In this document: piece after piece, positions 15,530 to 24,654 of the stretch
Layout: every line of letters begins with the position of its first letter
Position numbering within the stretch: position 1 is the first letter of the stretch
Source: Deltaproteobacteria bacterium
Lineage (GTDB): Bacteria > Desulfobacterota > Desulfobacteria > Desulfobacterales > JAFDMD01
Assembly: GCA_019306185.1 (NCBI GenBank)
Contig: JAFDMD010000013.1
Location: 1-35,014, forward strand
Length of the DNA: 35,014 bases
Direction: 5' to 3'
Program-made: the position numbers and the translations under genes
The notes under the pieces: model-generated
Told to the model about the DNA's origin: nothing
The model's input: only the letters and a program-made list of their open reading frames with translations
Database searches by the model: none

Positions 15530-16585
15530 ATGAAAACATTAAAGCATTTTTCTTTAAATCAAAATATTACAACCAATACAAGTATTCCATCGGATACAGA
15601 TACGGAAATTCTATCTTTAAGACCCGCAAATTTCCGCGATTATGTAGGACAACCTGATACCATTAAGTCTTTAAAAATAGCGATAGACGCGGCAAAAAAA
15701 AGAAAAGAAGCATTAGAACATATAATTTTTCACGGGCCTCCAGGGCTTGGAAAAACCACTTTGGCTTACATAATTGCCAATGAAATGAGCGCTAACATAA
15801 CGATTACATCAGGGCCCGCTTTGGAAAAAGGGGGCGACCTTCTTGGAATACTTACTCATCTTAAAGAAGGGGATATCCTGTTTATTGACGAAATACACAG
15901 AACCCCGAAAATAGTAGAAGAGCTCTTATATCCTGCTATGGAAGATTTCGCGGTAGATTTTGTATTTGACAAAGGAATCCATGCAAAAAGCCATAGGTTC
16001 AGACTGAAAAACTTCTCTTTAATAGGAGCGACTACGAGGGTCGGATTGTTATCCGCGCCTTTAAGAGACAGATTCGGCATATTTAGAACGCTTGATTTTT
16101 ATACCGACGAAGAATTAATAAAAATAATTTTTAGGTCCGCCAGTCTTTTAAATATAAAAATTACTAAAGAGGGAGCAAAAGAGCTTGCAAAAAGATCAAG
16201 AGGCACTCCGCGCATAGTAAATAGACTCATAAAACGAGTTCGCGATTATGCTCAGGTAAAAAGCGAAGGAAAAATAACGGCAGATACCGTTAATAAAGCT
16301 TTGAAGATGGAAGGAATAGATAGTAAAGGACTTACAAATCTTGACATAAACTACCTTAATACAATATTACAATTTTATAATGGCGGGCCGGTAGGAATTG
16401 AAGCTATCGCCGCGACATTACAGGAAGAAACCGATACATTGGTTGACGTTATAGAGCCTTATCTGTTAAAACTCGGATTTATAATAAGAACATCTTCCGG
16501 CAGAAAAGCTTTGTCTAAAGCTTATAAGCATTTTGGCAAAGCTTTTGAAGCAGAAAAAGGATTAAAACAGAAACATATTTTTTGA
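15530..16585 (+). CDS. ruvB: RuvB, branch-migration AAA+ ATPase
   Basis: 351 residues. Walker [10 protein letters not shown], Walker B LFIDEIHR, sensor 1 IGATTRVG, and arginine finger region ([10 protein letters not shown]) are visible, then a winged-helix C-terminus ([13 protein letters not shown]). With RuvA it drives branch migration of Holliday junctions, and the ruvC-ruvA-ruvB order is common outside enterobacteria. The first 30 residues are somewhat longer than usual. Confidence 0.95.
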   Translation: MKTLKHFSLNQNITTNTSIPSDTDTEILSLRPANFRDYVGQPDTIKSLKIAIDAAKKRKEALEHIIFHGPPGLGKTTLAYIIANEMSANITITSGPALEKGGDLLGILTHLKEGDILFIDEIHRTPKIVEELLYPAMEDFAVDFVFDKGIHAKSHRFRLKNFSLIGATTRVGLLSAPLRDRFGIFRTLDFYTDEELIKIIFRSASLLNIKITKEGAKELAKRSRGTPRIVNRLIKRVRDYAQVKSEGKITADTVNKALKMEGIDSKGLTNLDINYLNTILQFYNGGPVGIEAIAATLQEETDTLVDVIEPYLLKLGFIIRTSSGRKALSKAYKHFGKAFEAEKGLKQKHIF

Positions 16586-16606
16586 TAATATAAAAAGGTT
16601 ATTAAT

Positions 16607-16845
16607 ATATCGACTATTGCAATGTTTTACGGAATCATTATAAGAACGTATTACGCCTCTAACGAGCATAATCCGCCTCATTTTGATGCTTATTAATAGT
16701 TACAAAGTAAAAGGGAGGCGAACTTCCTAAAAAACAGATAGAACTTGTTTTAGTATGGAGCGAATTAAAAAAAGAAGAATTATTAGCTAATTGGAAGCCG
16801 GCGCAAAACGGAGAAATTCCATTTAGGATAGAACCTATAAGATAG
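16607..16845 (+). pseudogene. DUF4160 gene, broken (lost start, frameshift)
   Basis: The first half reads STIAMFYGIIIRTYY...HNPPHFDAY in one frame and stops at 16694; the second half (GELPKKQIELVLVWSELKKEE to FRIEPIR) is in another frame up to TAG at 16843-16845. Together they match the DUF4160 family by recall. The expected start codon is ATA (16607-16609) where ATG would be normal. Its usual neighbour, a DUF2442 gene, follows at 16856 and is intact. Confidence 0.8.
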
Positions 16846-16855
16846 GAGAAAGACA

Positions 16856-17110
16856 ATGTATCTTGCAGTAACAAACGTTAAACCGTTAGATAATTACAAG
16901 CTGTTATTAAAATTTGAAAACAACGAAGAGAAAATTTTTAATATGTTTTCTTGTCTTAACATAGGAAAATTCAAAGAACTAAAAGATATATCCTTATTTA
17001 ATACGGTTAAAGTAAAATTCGACTCAATAGCATGGGATAATCATTTGGACATCGACCCGGAATTATTATATAAGGCTTCGGCGGCAAAACAGCCGGATAA
17101 AAAAGCATAA
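16856..17110 (+). CDS. DUF2442-domain protein
   Basis: 84 residues, opening MYLAVTNVKPLDNYKLLLKF, with the DUF2442 motif IAWDNHLDIDPELLYKAS near its end. DUF2442 genes typically sit next to DUF4160 genes, and the pair is sometimes suspected to be toxin-antitoxin-like, without firm proof known to me. Here the partner (16607-16845) is broken, so this gene may be a leftover. AGGAG precedes the ATG at 16856. Confidence 0.75.
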   Translation: MYLAVTNVKPLDNYKLLLKFENNEEKIFNMFSCLNIGKFKELKDISLFNTVKVKFDSIAWDNHLDIDPELLYKASAAKQPDKKA

Positions 17111-17159
17111 TTAATTTGTTTTATTATAAAATCGGTTATAAAAAGACACGGCATATAAA

Positions 17160-17789
17160 TTGAATAATAACAGAGGCAAATTTATAGTATTCGAAGGAAT
17201 AGACGGCTCCGGCAAAAGCACGCAGGTTAAAAGGCTTGCAAATCGTCTTATAAAAGAGAAAAAAAATATATGTAAGACATTCGAGCCTACGGACGGTCCT
17301 ATAGGCTCGTTGGCGAGACAAATGATGACCGGAAGAATAAAGGCGGATAATAAAACAATTGCATTACTCTTTGCAGCGGATAGAATTGATCATCTGCTAA
17401 ACGACATTAACGGAATAGTAAGTATGTTAAAAAAGGGGATAAACGTTATAAGCGATAGATACTACTTTTCTTCCTATGCTTATCAGAGCTCTTATATAAA
17501 AATGGAAAGAATTATCGAAGCAAATATTATAAGCGCGCAGACAATGAGACCGGACGTCAACATATTTATAGATATCAACCCCCAAACCGCTTTTAACAGA
17601 TTAAAGAAAAAAAGAAGCCTTCTCGAACTATATGAAAATATAACGGATATGCAAAAAGTAAGAAAGTCATATTTTAAGGCTTTTGATAAATTAAAAAACG
17701 AGGAAAAAATTTTAATCATTGACGGAAATGACGCGCCGGACAATATAGAATTAAAAATTTGGAATAATATTAATAAATTATTAACATAG
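17160..17789 (+). CDS. tmk: Thymidylate kinase
   Basis: 209 residues. P-loop (FEGIDGSGKSTQ), the DRY motif (VISDRYYFSSYAYQ), and a lid-like Lys/Arg-rich stretch (RLKKKRSLLE) place it as dTMP kinase, which makes dTDP for DNA synthesis. The best start is TTG at 17160, since no ATG or GTG precedes the P-loop; a clear Shine-Dalgarno sequence is lacking. Confidence 0.9.
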   Translation: MNNNRGKFIVFEGIDGSGKSTQVKRLANRLIKEKKNICKTFEPTDGPIGSLARQMMTGRIKADNKTIALLFAADRIDHLLNDINGIVSMLKKGINVISDRYYFSSYAYQSSYIKMERIIEANIISAQTMRPDVNIFIDINPQTAFNRLKKKRSLLELYENITDMQKVRKSYFKAFDKLKNEEKILIIDGNDAPDNIELKIWNNINKLLT

Positions 17790-17906
17790 GACCCATATAA
17801 AAAACGATTTTTTGTTAAGTTAAAGGTTGAATAAGAATCTCAAACCATCTTAAACTGAAAAATTTTTCTATGGAAATCGCAAACATAAAAGAAAAAGGAA
17901 AATATC

Positions 17907-19262
17907 TTGTTTCGCTTTATACGTTTATACTTAATCGGCCTTCTATTTTTATGCTTTTTATTTTCTTCTATACCTTCGGTTCTATTTGCCGATATTAACT
18001 TTTTAGGCAAAAAAATTCCTGATGTATTTGTATCCGCTCCACAAGAGGATACATCATATTTTATATTAGTAGAAAAAAACAGTCAAACCCTTTACTTATA
18101 TTCTTATGACGGCTCCTCATACGAACGAGTTTTAACCTCTCCCTGCTCTACCGGAAAAGTAAAAGGGGCAAAGATAGTTCAGGGAGATCAAAAAACCCCG
18201 GAAGGAATTTATTTTTTCGACCATAAATACGAGGCAAAACACCTTGCGGCTATTTATGGAGATGGCGCATTCTCTATGGATTTTCCTAATTCTTTGGACG
18301 GACTTTTGCAAATTGACGGAAGCTCCATATGGCTACATGGAACCAATAAAGAAATAAAACCGAGAGATTCGAACGGATGCGTAGTAGTAGATAATAATAT
18401 TCTATCCGAATTAAAAAAATATATAACCCTTAAAAACACTCCGATTATAGTGGTTGATGAAATTAACTATATAAGAGAAAATTCATACAAAAAAGAAGCA
18501 AAAGAAATATTATCCTTAATCTCCGAAACAAACAAGGCGATTGAAAACGGAACATATCAGAACTATTTAAGCTTCTACAGCCCCGATTTTTTGCCCGATA
18601 TAACATGGTGGATTGAATGGATTAATTATAGAAAAAAATTAAACAAAAATGAAATATTAAATTCCGTTAAACAGGATAATATTTTAATATTAAAACATAA
18701 AGGTTTTTATATCGCGGCATTTGATAAATATATAAAACTTAACAATGGCAGCGAGCGAATATATACCGGAAAAGAAAAAAAATTTATAAAATTTAATGAT
18801 GAAAAACCGATTATAATATCAGAGGAGCCTCTTGAAATTGTTAAAAGTTCGGTAGAAAAAGAAAAAGGACTTTCGCTTATAACAGCTTATGAAAAATTCG
18901 CTCGAAACAGGCATCAACAAGCCGAAATAGCCGCAATAAATACAAGGATAAACTCTTGGCTTAAGGCATGGTCTTCAAAAGATATTAACTCCTATGCACA
19001 ATACTATTCCGAAAAATTTAGATTTGGCGGTATGAACCGGAAAGCATGGCTTAAAAATAAACAGAAAATAAATAATAAGTATAAATTTATAAAGGTGACA
19101 GCGGAAAATATGAGAAGCGACATAAAAAATAATCAATGTACGGTTACCTTTATTCAAAAATACAAATCCGACGCTTATCAGGCAAAAGGAATAAAAACCA
19201 TTACTTTAATACGCGAGAATAACGAATGGAAAATTTATCGAGAAGGATGGAGAAAACTTTAA
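17907..19262 (+). CDS. L,D-transpeptidase (YkuD) with NTF2-like C-terminal domains
   Basis: 451 residues. Signal peptide (hydrophobic to about residue 28), then a YkuD catalytic domain with HGTN (His144) and SNGCVVV (catalytic Cys158). The remaining ~260 residues hold what look like two SnoaL/NTF2-like domains (about 200-310 and 340-451, the second containing INTRINSWLKAWSSKDINSYAQYYS). The enzyme probably forms 3-3 cross-links in peptidoglycan or anchors proteins to it. The start is TTG 17907 with AAAGGAAA 6 bases upstream. The next gene overlaps its 3' end. Confidence 0.85.
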   Translation: MFRFIRLYLIGLLFLCFLFSSIPSVLFADINFLGKKIPDVFVSAPQEDTSYFILVEKNSQTLYLYSYDGSSYERVLTSPCSTGKVKGAKIVQGDQKTPEGIYFFDHKYEAKHLAAIYGDGAFSMDFPNSLDGLLQIDGSSIWLHGTNKEIKPRDSNGCVVVDNNILSELKKYITLKNTPIIVVDEINYIRENSYKKEAKEILSLISETNKAIENGTYQNYLSFYSPDFLPDITWWIEWINYRKKLNKNEILNSVKQDNILILKHKGFYIAAFDKYIKLNNGSERIYTGKEKKFIKFNDEKPIIISEEPLEIVKSSVEKEKGLSLITAYEKFARNRHQQAEIAAINTRINSWLKAWSSKDINSYAQYYSEKFRFGGMNRKAWLKNKQKINNKYKFIKVTAENMRSDIKNNQCTVTFIQKYKSDAYQAKGIKTITLIRENNEWKIYREGWRKL

Positions 19263-19948
19263 AACATTTTAAAATTCCGAAACAAAAAAAAGAGGAAGAG
19301 AAGTGGTCAATCCTTTTTATAGGAAACCATGGCAAAACATTTGTTATAAAACGCTTTAAAATGCTTATTGTATTATCTCTTTTTCTTTTTGTATCTTCAA
19401 TTTTACTTTTCGGATTCTTTGCATTTTTATATAAAGCCGAATTAAATAAGTATAATATTGTTAAAGCCGATATAAATATTTTAGAAAGCAAAGTTGATCT
19501 GTTAAAAGAGGAAAAAGAGATACTGTTAACCCAGTTAGTTCTTGCGGAAGAAAAAAATAATCCGAAAGAGCAAAACCTTCTACCCATAAACAGATTAGTT
19601 ATTATAAACGATTTGAAAGTTTTTACGAATAAAACAAGCGAAAACTTAAATATAAAATTTAAAATAAAAAATATATCTCAAAGTCTAAATTCCGTAAGCG
19701 GCTATATATTCATAATAATGAAACGACAAAATAATAATAACGGCTCTTGGACGGTAATACCGGATTGCAAGTTGACAGACGATAAGCCTACATCCTATAA
19801 AAAAGGTAGAAAATTTATAATAAACTGCGTAAAAGATGCGGAGTTTATAACCGATATTAAAGAACCTCCTAAAAATTTTAAAGAAATTTCTATATTTGCA
19901 TACAATACCGGAGGAAAGCTAATATTTGCAAAAAATTTTTTAATCTAA
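19226..19948 (+). CDS. Inner-membrane coiled-coil protein upstream of bactofilin
   Basis: 240 residues: an N-terminal cytoplasmic segment (about 40 residues), one membrane helix (FKMLIVLSLFLFVSSILLFG), a short coiled coil (residues about 75-112), and a periplasmic domain of beta-rich appearance. Its N-terminus (KWSILFIGNHGKTFVIKRFK) resembles that of M23-peptidase proteins paired with bactofilins, but no LytM/peptidase motif is visible. It overlaps the transpeptidase gene by 37 bases; an ATG at 19247 is an alternative start. Family unknown to me; a scaffold linking bactofilin to the cell wall is an inference. Confidence 0.6.
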   Translation: MENLSRRMEKTLKHFKIPKQKKEEEKWSILFIGNHGKTFVIKRFKMLIVLSLFLFVSSILLFGFFAFLYKAELNKYNIVKADINILESKVDLLKEEKEILLTQLVLAEEKNNPKEQNLLPINRLVIINDLKVFTNKTSENLNIKFKIKNISQSLNSVSGYIFIIMKRQNNNNGSWTVIPDCKLTDDKPTSYKKGRKFIINCVKDAEFITDIKEPPKNFKEISIFAYNTGGKLIFAKNFLI

Positions 19949-20046
19949 CAGATTAATCCTAAAATGCGCAACTATCCTTATAAGTTAGAAAAATCGACAA
20001 CCGGATCTGAAACTGAATTGGAAATTGAAAAAAGGACGCTACAATA

Positions 20047-20406
20047 ATGATTGAAAAAGATAAAAATATTTCGATTATAGACCAAGACGTAAAAATAACC
20101 GGAACAATATGTTCCGAAAGCGAATTAATAGTAAAAGGCGACATTTCCGGAACATTAAGAACCAAGAATTTTACAATAGCAAAAGGGGGCAAAGCCTCCG
20201 CGGATATTAACTCCGCAACCGTTATAATAGGCGGAGATTTTGAAGGCGAAATAAAAGCGGGCGAAGAGATTATAATACTGGCGGGCGGAAAATGCTTCGG
20301 CAAACTACATTGTAAAAATATAGTAATTAAAAAAGGAGCGATAGTAAACGCTTCAATCGCGCAAACCATCGGGACCAAACTGTTGGAAATCAAGGAGGCA
20401 AAATAA
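20047..20406 (+). CDS. Bactofilin (polymer-forming cytoskeletal protein)
   Basis: 119 residues of the bactofilin family: repeated beta-strands with short Gly-rich turns (ITGTICSESELIVKGDISG, then TVIIGGDFEGEI and VIKKGAIVNASI), forming a beta-solenoid that polymerises into filaments. Bactofilins organise cell-wall enzymes and cell shape, which fits the transpeptidase and membrane protein upstream. It ends at 20404-20406, overlapping the apparent recC start. Confidence 0.9.
   Translation: MIEKDKNISIIDQDVKITGTICSESELIVKGDISGTLRTKNFTIAKGGKASADINSATVIIGGDFEGEIKAGEEIIILAGGKCFGKLHCKNIVIKKGAIVNASIAQTIGTKLLEIKEAK
20392..20398 (+). promoter_or_regulatory. Shine-Dalgarno AAGGAGG for recC
   Basis: A near-perfect ribosome-binding site lies in the last codons of the bactofilin gene, seven bases before ATA at 20406 and four before ATA at 20403. 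It supports a recC start there, although no ATG, GTG or TTG occurs in frame until 20541. Confidence 0.7.
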
Positions 20407-23400
20407 TAAAGCGCCAACTTATAAACGTCTATTACAGCAATAAAACGGAAAAACTATTAGACGACATAACATCCGTTTTAAAAAATAATAATTTCGCGGA
20501 TCCGTTTCAAAAAGAGACAATAGTAGTTCAAAGTCTCGGCATGGCGAAGTGGCTTTCATTAAAAATAGCGGAAAAAACAGGAGTTTGCGCTAATTTTTCC
20601 TTTCTGTTTCCAAACCGATTTATAGATCAAATTATAAACCTACATAAACGGCGCTCCTTAATATTTACCCCCGAAATATTAACATTTAGAATAATGTCGC
20701 TTCTTACAAAACTTATTGACGAACCTCAATTTAAAGAGATAAAATTTTATCTGTATAATCAAGGAAAAACGACTTTTACTCTGCCTGAACAAAAAATAAC
20801 ATTATACAGACTTTCCAAAAAAATTGCAGATACCTTCGATCAGTACCTTCTTTATAGACCCCATATAATATTTGACTGGGAAAAAAGAAAAAAACATAAT
20901 AATTGGCAGGCTATTTTATGGCGCCATCTTACCGCAAACAACAAAGAGCATAGGGCTTATATAGGAAAAAAATTTATACAAAACCCCATATATAACCCGC
21001 AAACCATGCCGGATAGAGTATCGATCTTCGGAATAACCACGCTTCCTCCGATATATTTTGAAATAATATCAATTTTGTCCGCATTTTGTCAAATAAACTT
21101 ATTCATTTTAAATCCCTCTTATCAATACTGGGGCGACATATTATCGGATAAGCAAATCGGAAAAACCCAAAAAAAATATATAAAAAAAGGCATTGTAATA
21201 GAGGATCGCTATATACATATTCAACGTCAAAACAATCTGCTTGCATCTATGGGAACGTCCGGAAAACAATTTATAGAGCTTATAATAGAATGCCAAAAAA
21301 CAAATGAAATAGACTCCTTTCAAAAACCTCAGGCAAACGACATGATAGGCGCAATACAGGAAGACATCTTCAATCTTACTCAAAAAGAGAACAATGCCCC
21401 CAAAAAAATAGTATCAAAAAAGGATAAATCCATTGCAGTTCATTCCTGCCACAGCCATATAAGAGAAATTCAAACTCTACATGACAACCTTCTTGATATG
21501 TTTGAAAAAGATCCTTGCTTAAAACCGTCGGATATCATGGTAATGGCTCCTAACATAGAGGCATATTCCACTTACATTGACGCGGTTTTTGGCTCCCCTG
21601 AAGAAAAATCAAAAAAAATTCCGTACAGCATAGCAGATAGGCCAATAGCCTCTTCAAGCCGTTTAATACAAACATTATTTTTAATATTAGACGCATACAA
21701 AAGCAGATATAAGCCGTCTGCCGTTTTTGCAATACTTGCCGCAACGCCGATTAAAAATAGATTTAAAATAACGGATAGTCAAATAGAACAAATATATTCT
21801 CTTATAAAAAAAGCCGAAATAAAATGGGGGATAAACGGCAAGCATAAAGCAAATTACTTCGGAGCTCCGGAATCAAACCAAAATACATGGGAAGCAGGGT
21901 TTGATAGATTCATATTAGGATACGCTACGGGCAATACCGATAAAATTTTTTCTCAAATCATTCCTTATCCCATAGAAGCGGATACCGCCTCCGCTGTCGG
22001 AAGATTTTTTAATTTTTTTTACAGGCTCGCCTCTTTGCCGGATAAGTTATCTCAAAATTATCGGCTCGATAAATGGGCGCAAATAATAAAAGAAATAATA
22101 AGCGATTTTTTTCAAATAACAGAGAGAAATGAAAAAGAGGCTCGAGCTATATTTAACGCCGCTGCCGTTTTAATTCAAATAGAAAAAGAGGCTCAATATA
22201 AAAATAAAATCGGAATAGAAACCATAAAAGCGTATCTAACCGAAAAACTTGCGAAAAAAAAAGCGAATTACGGCTTTTTAACGGGAAAAATAACTTTTTG
22301 CGAAGCCCTTCCAATGCGAGGGATACCGTTTAAAATTATATGCTTCATCGGGCTTAACGAAAACGACTTCCCGCGGCAGGATAGCCAAGCAGGCTTTAAT
22401 ATAATTGCGTCAAATCCGCGGGCATGCGACAAATCAAAACGAAACGAAGATAAACACCTATTTTTAGAAGCCCTGCTTTGCGTGCGAAAAAAACTATATA
22501 TAAGCTACATAGGGCAAGATATCCGCAGCGCTAAAACCTTGCCCCCTTCTATTCTTGTTTCGGAGCTTATCAATTACATTGAAAACGGTTTTGCTATGTC
22601 GGATAACTCCGATATAAAAAATCACATAATAACAAAACATAAGCTTCAATCATTTTCCGGCGATTATTTTAATCCGAACAATACAGAGAAACTATTTACA
22701 TATTCTACAACCCGATTTAATACGGCAAAATTTTTTTTGCAAAAAAAAACAAAAGATTTTGCCGCTTTAAAACTTCCGGATATAACAATAAATAACAACG
22801 CGGTTCCTATAGACGAACTAAAATTTTTTTTTTCAAACCCTTCAAAATATTTTGCAAACAAATGCTTGACAGTGTTTTTGCCGAACAGTTTCGACACAAT
22901 AGATAAAAGCGAAAACTTTGGCATAGCAGGGCTTGATAAATACAAGTTGGAAAATATAATAATAGAAAAAAAAATTACCCTTAAAAACGACGAATTAAAT
23001 AATTTTATAAAAGCCTCCGGCATACTGCCTTATGGTTCGATAGGAGACGCAATATATACGGAGATACTCCTTAAAACAGATAAATTTTTTAAAATAATAA
23101 AAAAAATTACAAAAGAAAAAAGTCCGACTTCCTTAAATATAAAAATCAAAATAAAAAAAATTACCCTGACCGCTCGCGTTACATCCATATACGGGGAGGA
23201 TATAATAAAATACAGATACGGGAAAATCAGACCCATAGATAAGCTGAAAGCTTGGATAGATCATCTTATATTAAAAGCCGCAAAACCAAATGAAACATAC
23301 AACGTAAAATTAATAGGGCAAAATCCAACAGGCAAAAATCAAATAACAATGTATGCTTTTAATCGGAACCTTTTACAAAAAGACGCCGAAAAAATAATTT

Positions 23401-23684
23401 CAAATCTTATGCTTCTATTTTTACAGGGAAACAAAAACCCCTTAAATTTTTTTCCGAACGCCTCATATGCTTACGCTAAAAAAAGCTTACAAGATAAAGA
23501 AAAAGCCTTATTATTCGCTAAAAAAGAATGGCAAAGCACGGAGTTTGCAAAAAAAGAATCCGATAATCCTTATTACAAATTACTCTTTAAAAATAAAAGC
23601 CCGTTAGACGATAAATTTCAAGAATATGCCCTCGAAATATTTACGCCGCTTATAAAATCCATAACAACAAATAATAATTTATAA
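20406..23684 (+). CDS. recC: RecC-like exodeoxyribonuclease V gamma subunit
   Basis: About 1092 residues, close to E. coli RecC size. N-terminus: YYSNKTEKLLDDI, then ETIVVQSLGMAKWLSLKIA, matching the RecC opening; an ATG at 20541 would lose the first 45 residues of it. Further RecC landmarks are GLNENDFPRQDSQAGF and SAKTLPPSILVSELI. The open frame has no standard start upstream; the best candidate is ATA 20406, seven bases after AAGGAGG. RecC acts with RecB and RecD in double-strand-break repair, but neither recB nor recD lies in the window; a repeat and then an opposing NRPS pseudogene follow at once. Confidence 0.85.
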   Translation: MKRQLINVYYSNKTEKLLDDITSVLKNNNFADPFQKETIVVQSLGMAKWLSLKIAEKTGVCANFSFLFPNRFIDQIINLHKRRSLIFTPEILTFRIMSLLTKLIDEPQFKEIKFYLYNQGKTTFTLPEQKITLYRLSKKIADTFDQYLLYRPHIIFDWEKRKKHNNWQAILWRHLTANNKEHRAYIGKKFIQNPIYNPQTMPDRVSIFGITTLPPIYFEIISILSAFCQINLFILNPSYQYWGDILSDKQIGKTQKKYIKKGIVIEDRYIHIQRQNNLLASMGTSGKQFIELIIECQKTNEIDSFQKPQANDMIGAIQEDIFNLTQKENNAPKKIVSKKDKSIAVHSCHSHIREIQTLHDNLLDMFEKDPCLKPSDIMVMAPNIEAYSTYIDAVFGSPEEKSKKIPYSIADRPIASSSRLIQTLFLILDAYKSRYKPSAVFAILAATPIKNRFKITDSQIEQIYSLIKKAEIKWGINGKHKANYFGAPESNQNTWEAGFDRFILGYATGNTDKIFSQIIPYPIEADTASAVGRFFNFFYRLASLPDKLSQNYRLDKWAQIIKEIISDFFQITERNEKEARAIFNAAAVLIQIEKEAQYKNKIGIETIKAYLTEKLAKKKANYGFLTGKITFCEALPMRGIPFKIICFIGLNENDFPRQDSQAGFNIIASNPRACDKSKRNEDKHLFLEALLCVRKKLYISYIGQDIRSAKTLPPSILVSELINYIENGFAMSDNSDIKNHIITKHKLQSFSGDYFNPNNTEKLFTYSTTRFNTAKFFLQKKTKDFAALKLPDITINNNAVPIDELKFFFSNPSKYFANKCLTVFLPNSFDTIDKSENFGIAGLDKYKLENIIIEKKITLKNDELNNFIKASGILPYGSIGDAIYTEILLKTDKFFKIIKKITKEKSPTSLNIKIKIKKITLTARVTSIYGEDIIKYRYGKIRPIDKLKAWIDHLILKAAKPNETYNVKLIGQNPTGKNQITMYAFNRNLLQKDAEKIISNLMLLFLQGNKNPLNFFPNASYAYAKKSLQDKEKALLFAKKEWQSTEFAKKESDNPYYKLLFKNKSPLDDKFQEYALEIFTPLIKSITTNNNL

Positions 23685-23702
23685 GAACTCTTGTGTTGTA
23701 TT

Positions 23703-23747
23703 TGTCATTTTGACGAGCAAGGCGAGGAGAAATTCCTTAATTTAAAG
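23703..23747 (+). repeat. REP-like repeat at recC/NRPS boundary
   Basis: TGTCATTTTGACGAG, GGCGAGGAGAAATTCC and a TTAATTTAAAG tail match the copies at 31864-31904 (minus) and 31948-31986. It abuts a 69-bp repeat copy (23749-23817). The gap between recC and the NRPS pseudogene is therefore almost all repeat. Confidence 0.75.
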
Positions 23748-23748
23748 C

Positions 23749-23817
23749 GATAAATAATAGATATCGGCAAAACCGTTTACGTTTAAAATGTAAATTTTTC
23801 AGCATCGACTAATTAAC
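23749..23817 (+). repeat. 69-bp interspersed repeat, copy 2, at NRPS end
   Basis: Ungapped match to 1377-1445 with about seven differences. The stop codon of the NRPS thioesterase reading frame (TAG, 23811-23809 on the minus strand) falls inside the ACTAATTAAC end of this copy. Confidence 0.8.
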
Positions 23818-24650
23818 TATACGGAATTTCAACTTTTCGGCAAGCGCTTGAACATAAGGTTCTGTCAGTATTGTCGTATGATTGCCTTGCACCTTAACAA
23901 CTTCGACAGGCTTGGCGGATAAACGCTCCCATCCCCATGCAGGCTCGTCCAAAACATCTCCGAATATATCCAGAGTTCGTCGGAATAACCTTTTTCGGTT
24001 TTAAAAAGAGTAATTTTATCAGGATAGCCTGCAGACGGTATATAGTTAAGAAATGCAAGCTCGTCTGCTTTGATTACGTTGATAATACTACGGATATATT
24101 TAATTCCGGATCCCGGCGGCAGCATACCCGCCTTTTCCAATCCTTTTTTAAGAAGCGCTATTTGAGCGTCCTCTTTAAGCGGTTGAAAATCTTCCAAGCC
24201 CAGTCCTAATTTTTTGCCTGATAACGCCTCTAATATTTGAGTAATTGCAACAATCCATTGGGTTTCGTCCCAATCCAATTCAATAGGTTCGCGATCCGGA
24301 AGCAAAACGGGCATATCCAGAATAGCAAGTAAAGCCGTATTTTTTCCCTGTTTGCGTAACTGTTGCGCCATTTCAAAAGCAACTAATGCGCCAAAGGAAT
24401 GACCGCTTAAAAAATACGGACTCTGATGTTGAACCGCTTGAATAGCTTTAAGGTAATAATTCGCTACTTCTTCAACCCGAGTAAAAGGCTCCAATTCTCC
24501 GTCCAGACCTCGGGCTTACAACGCGTAAAACGGTTGTTCGGTTCCGAGATGACGCGCTAATTGATAAAAATAAACTACGTTGCCGCCCGAACCGGGCATG
24601 CAGAAGAAAGGCGGTTTGGAACCGCTTGGTTGAATCGCTACTAAAGGCGA
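23809..24650 (-). pseudogene. NRPS thioesterase domain, frameshifted at C-terminus
   Basis: Type I thioesterase with the GHSFGALVAFEMAQQL nucleophile motif (catalytic Ser in GHSFG). It is split from the preceding PCP by an in-frame TAA at 24516-24518, where families have Gln in an 'ALQARGLDG'-like stretch. A frameshift near 23965 follows: the reading 'VKVQGNHTTILTEPYVQALAEKL' with its conserved His lies in the next frame, ending with TAG at 23809. It would release the finished peptide. Confidence 0.85.
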
Positions 24651-24654
24651 CCAA

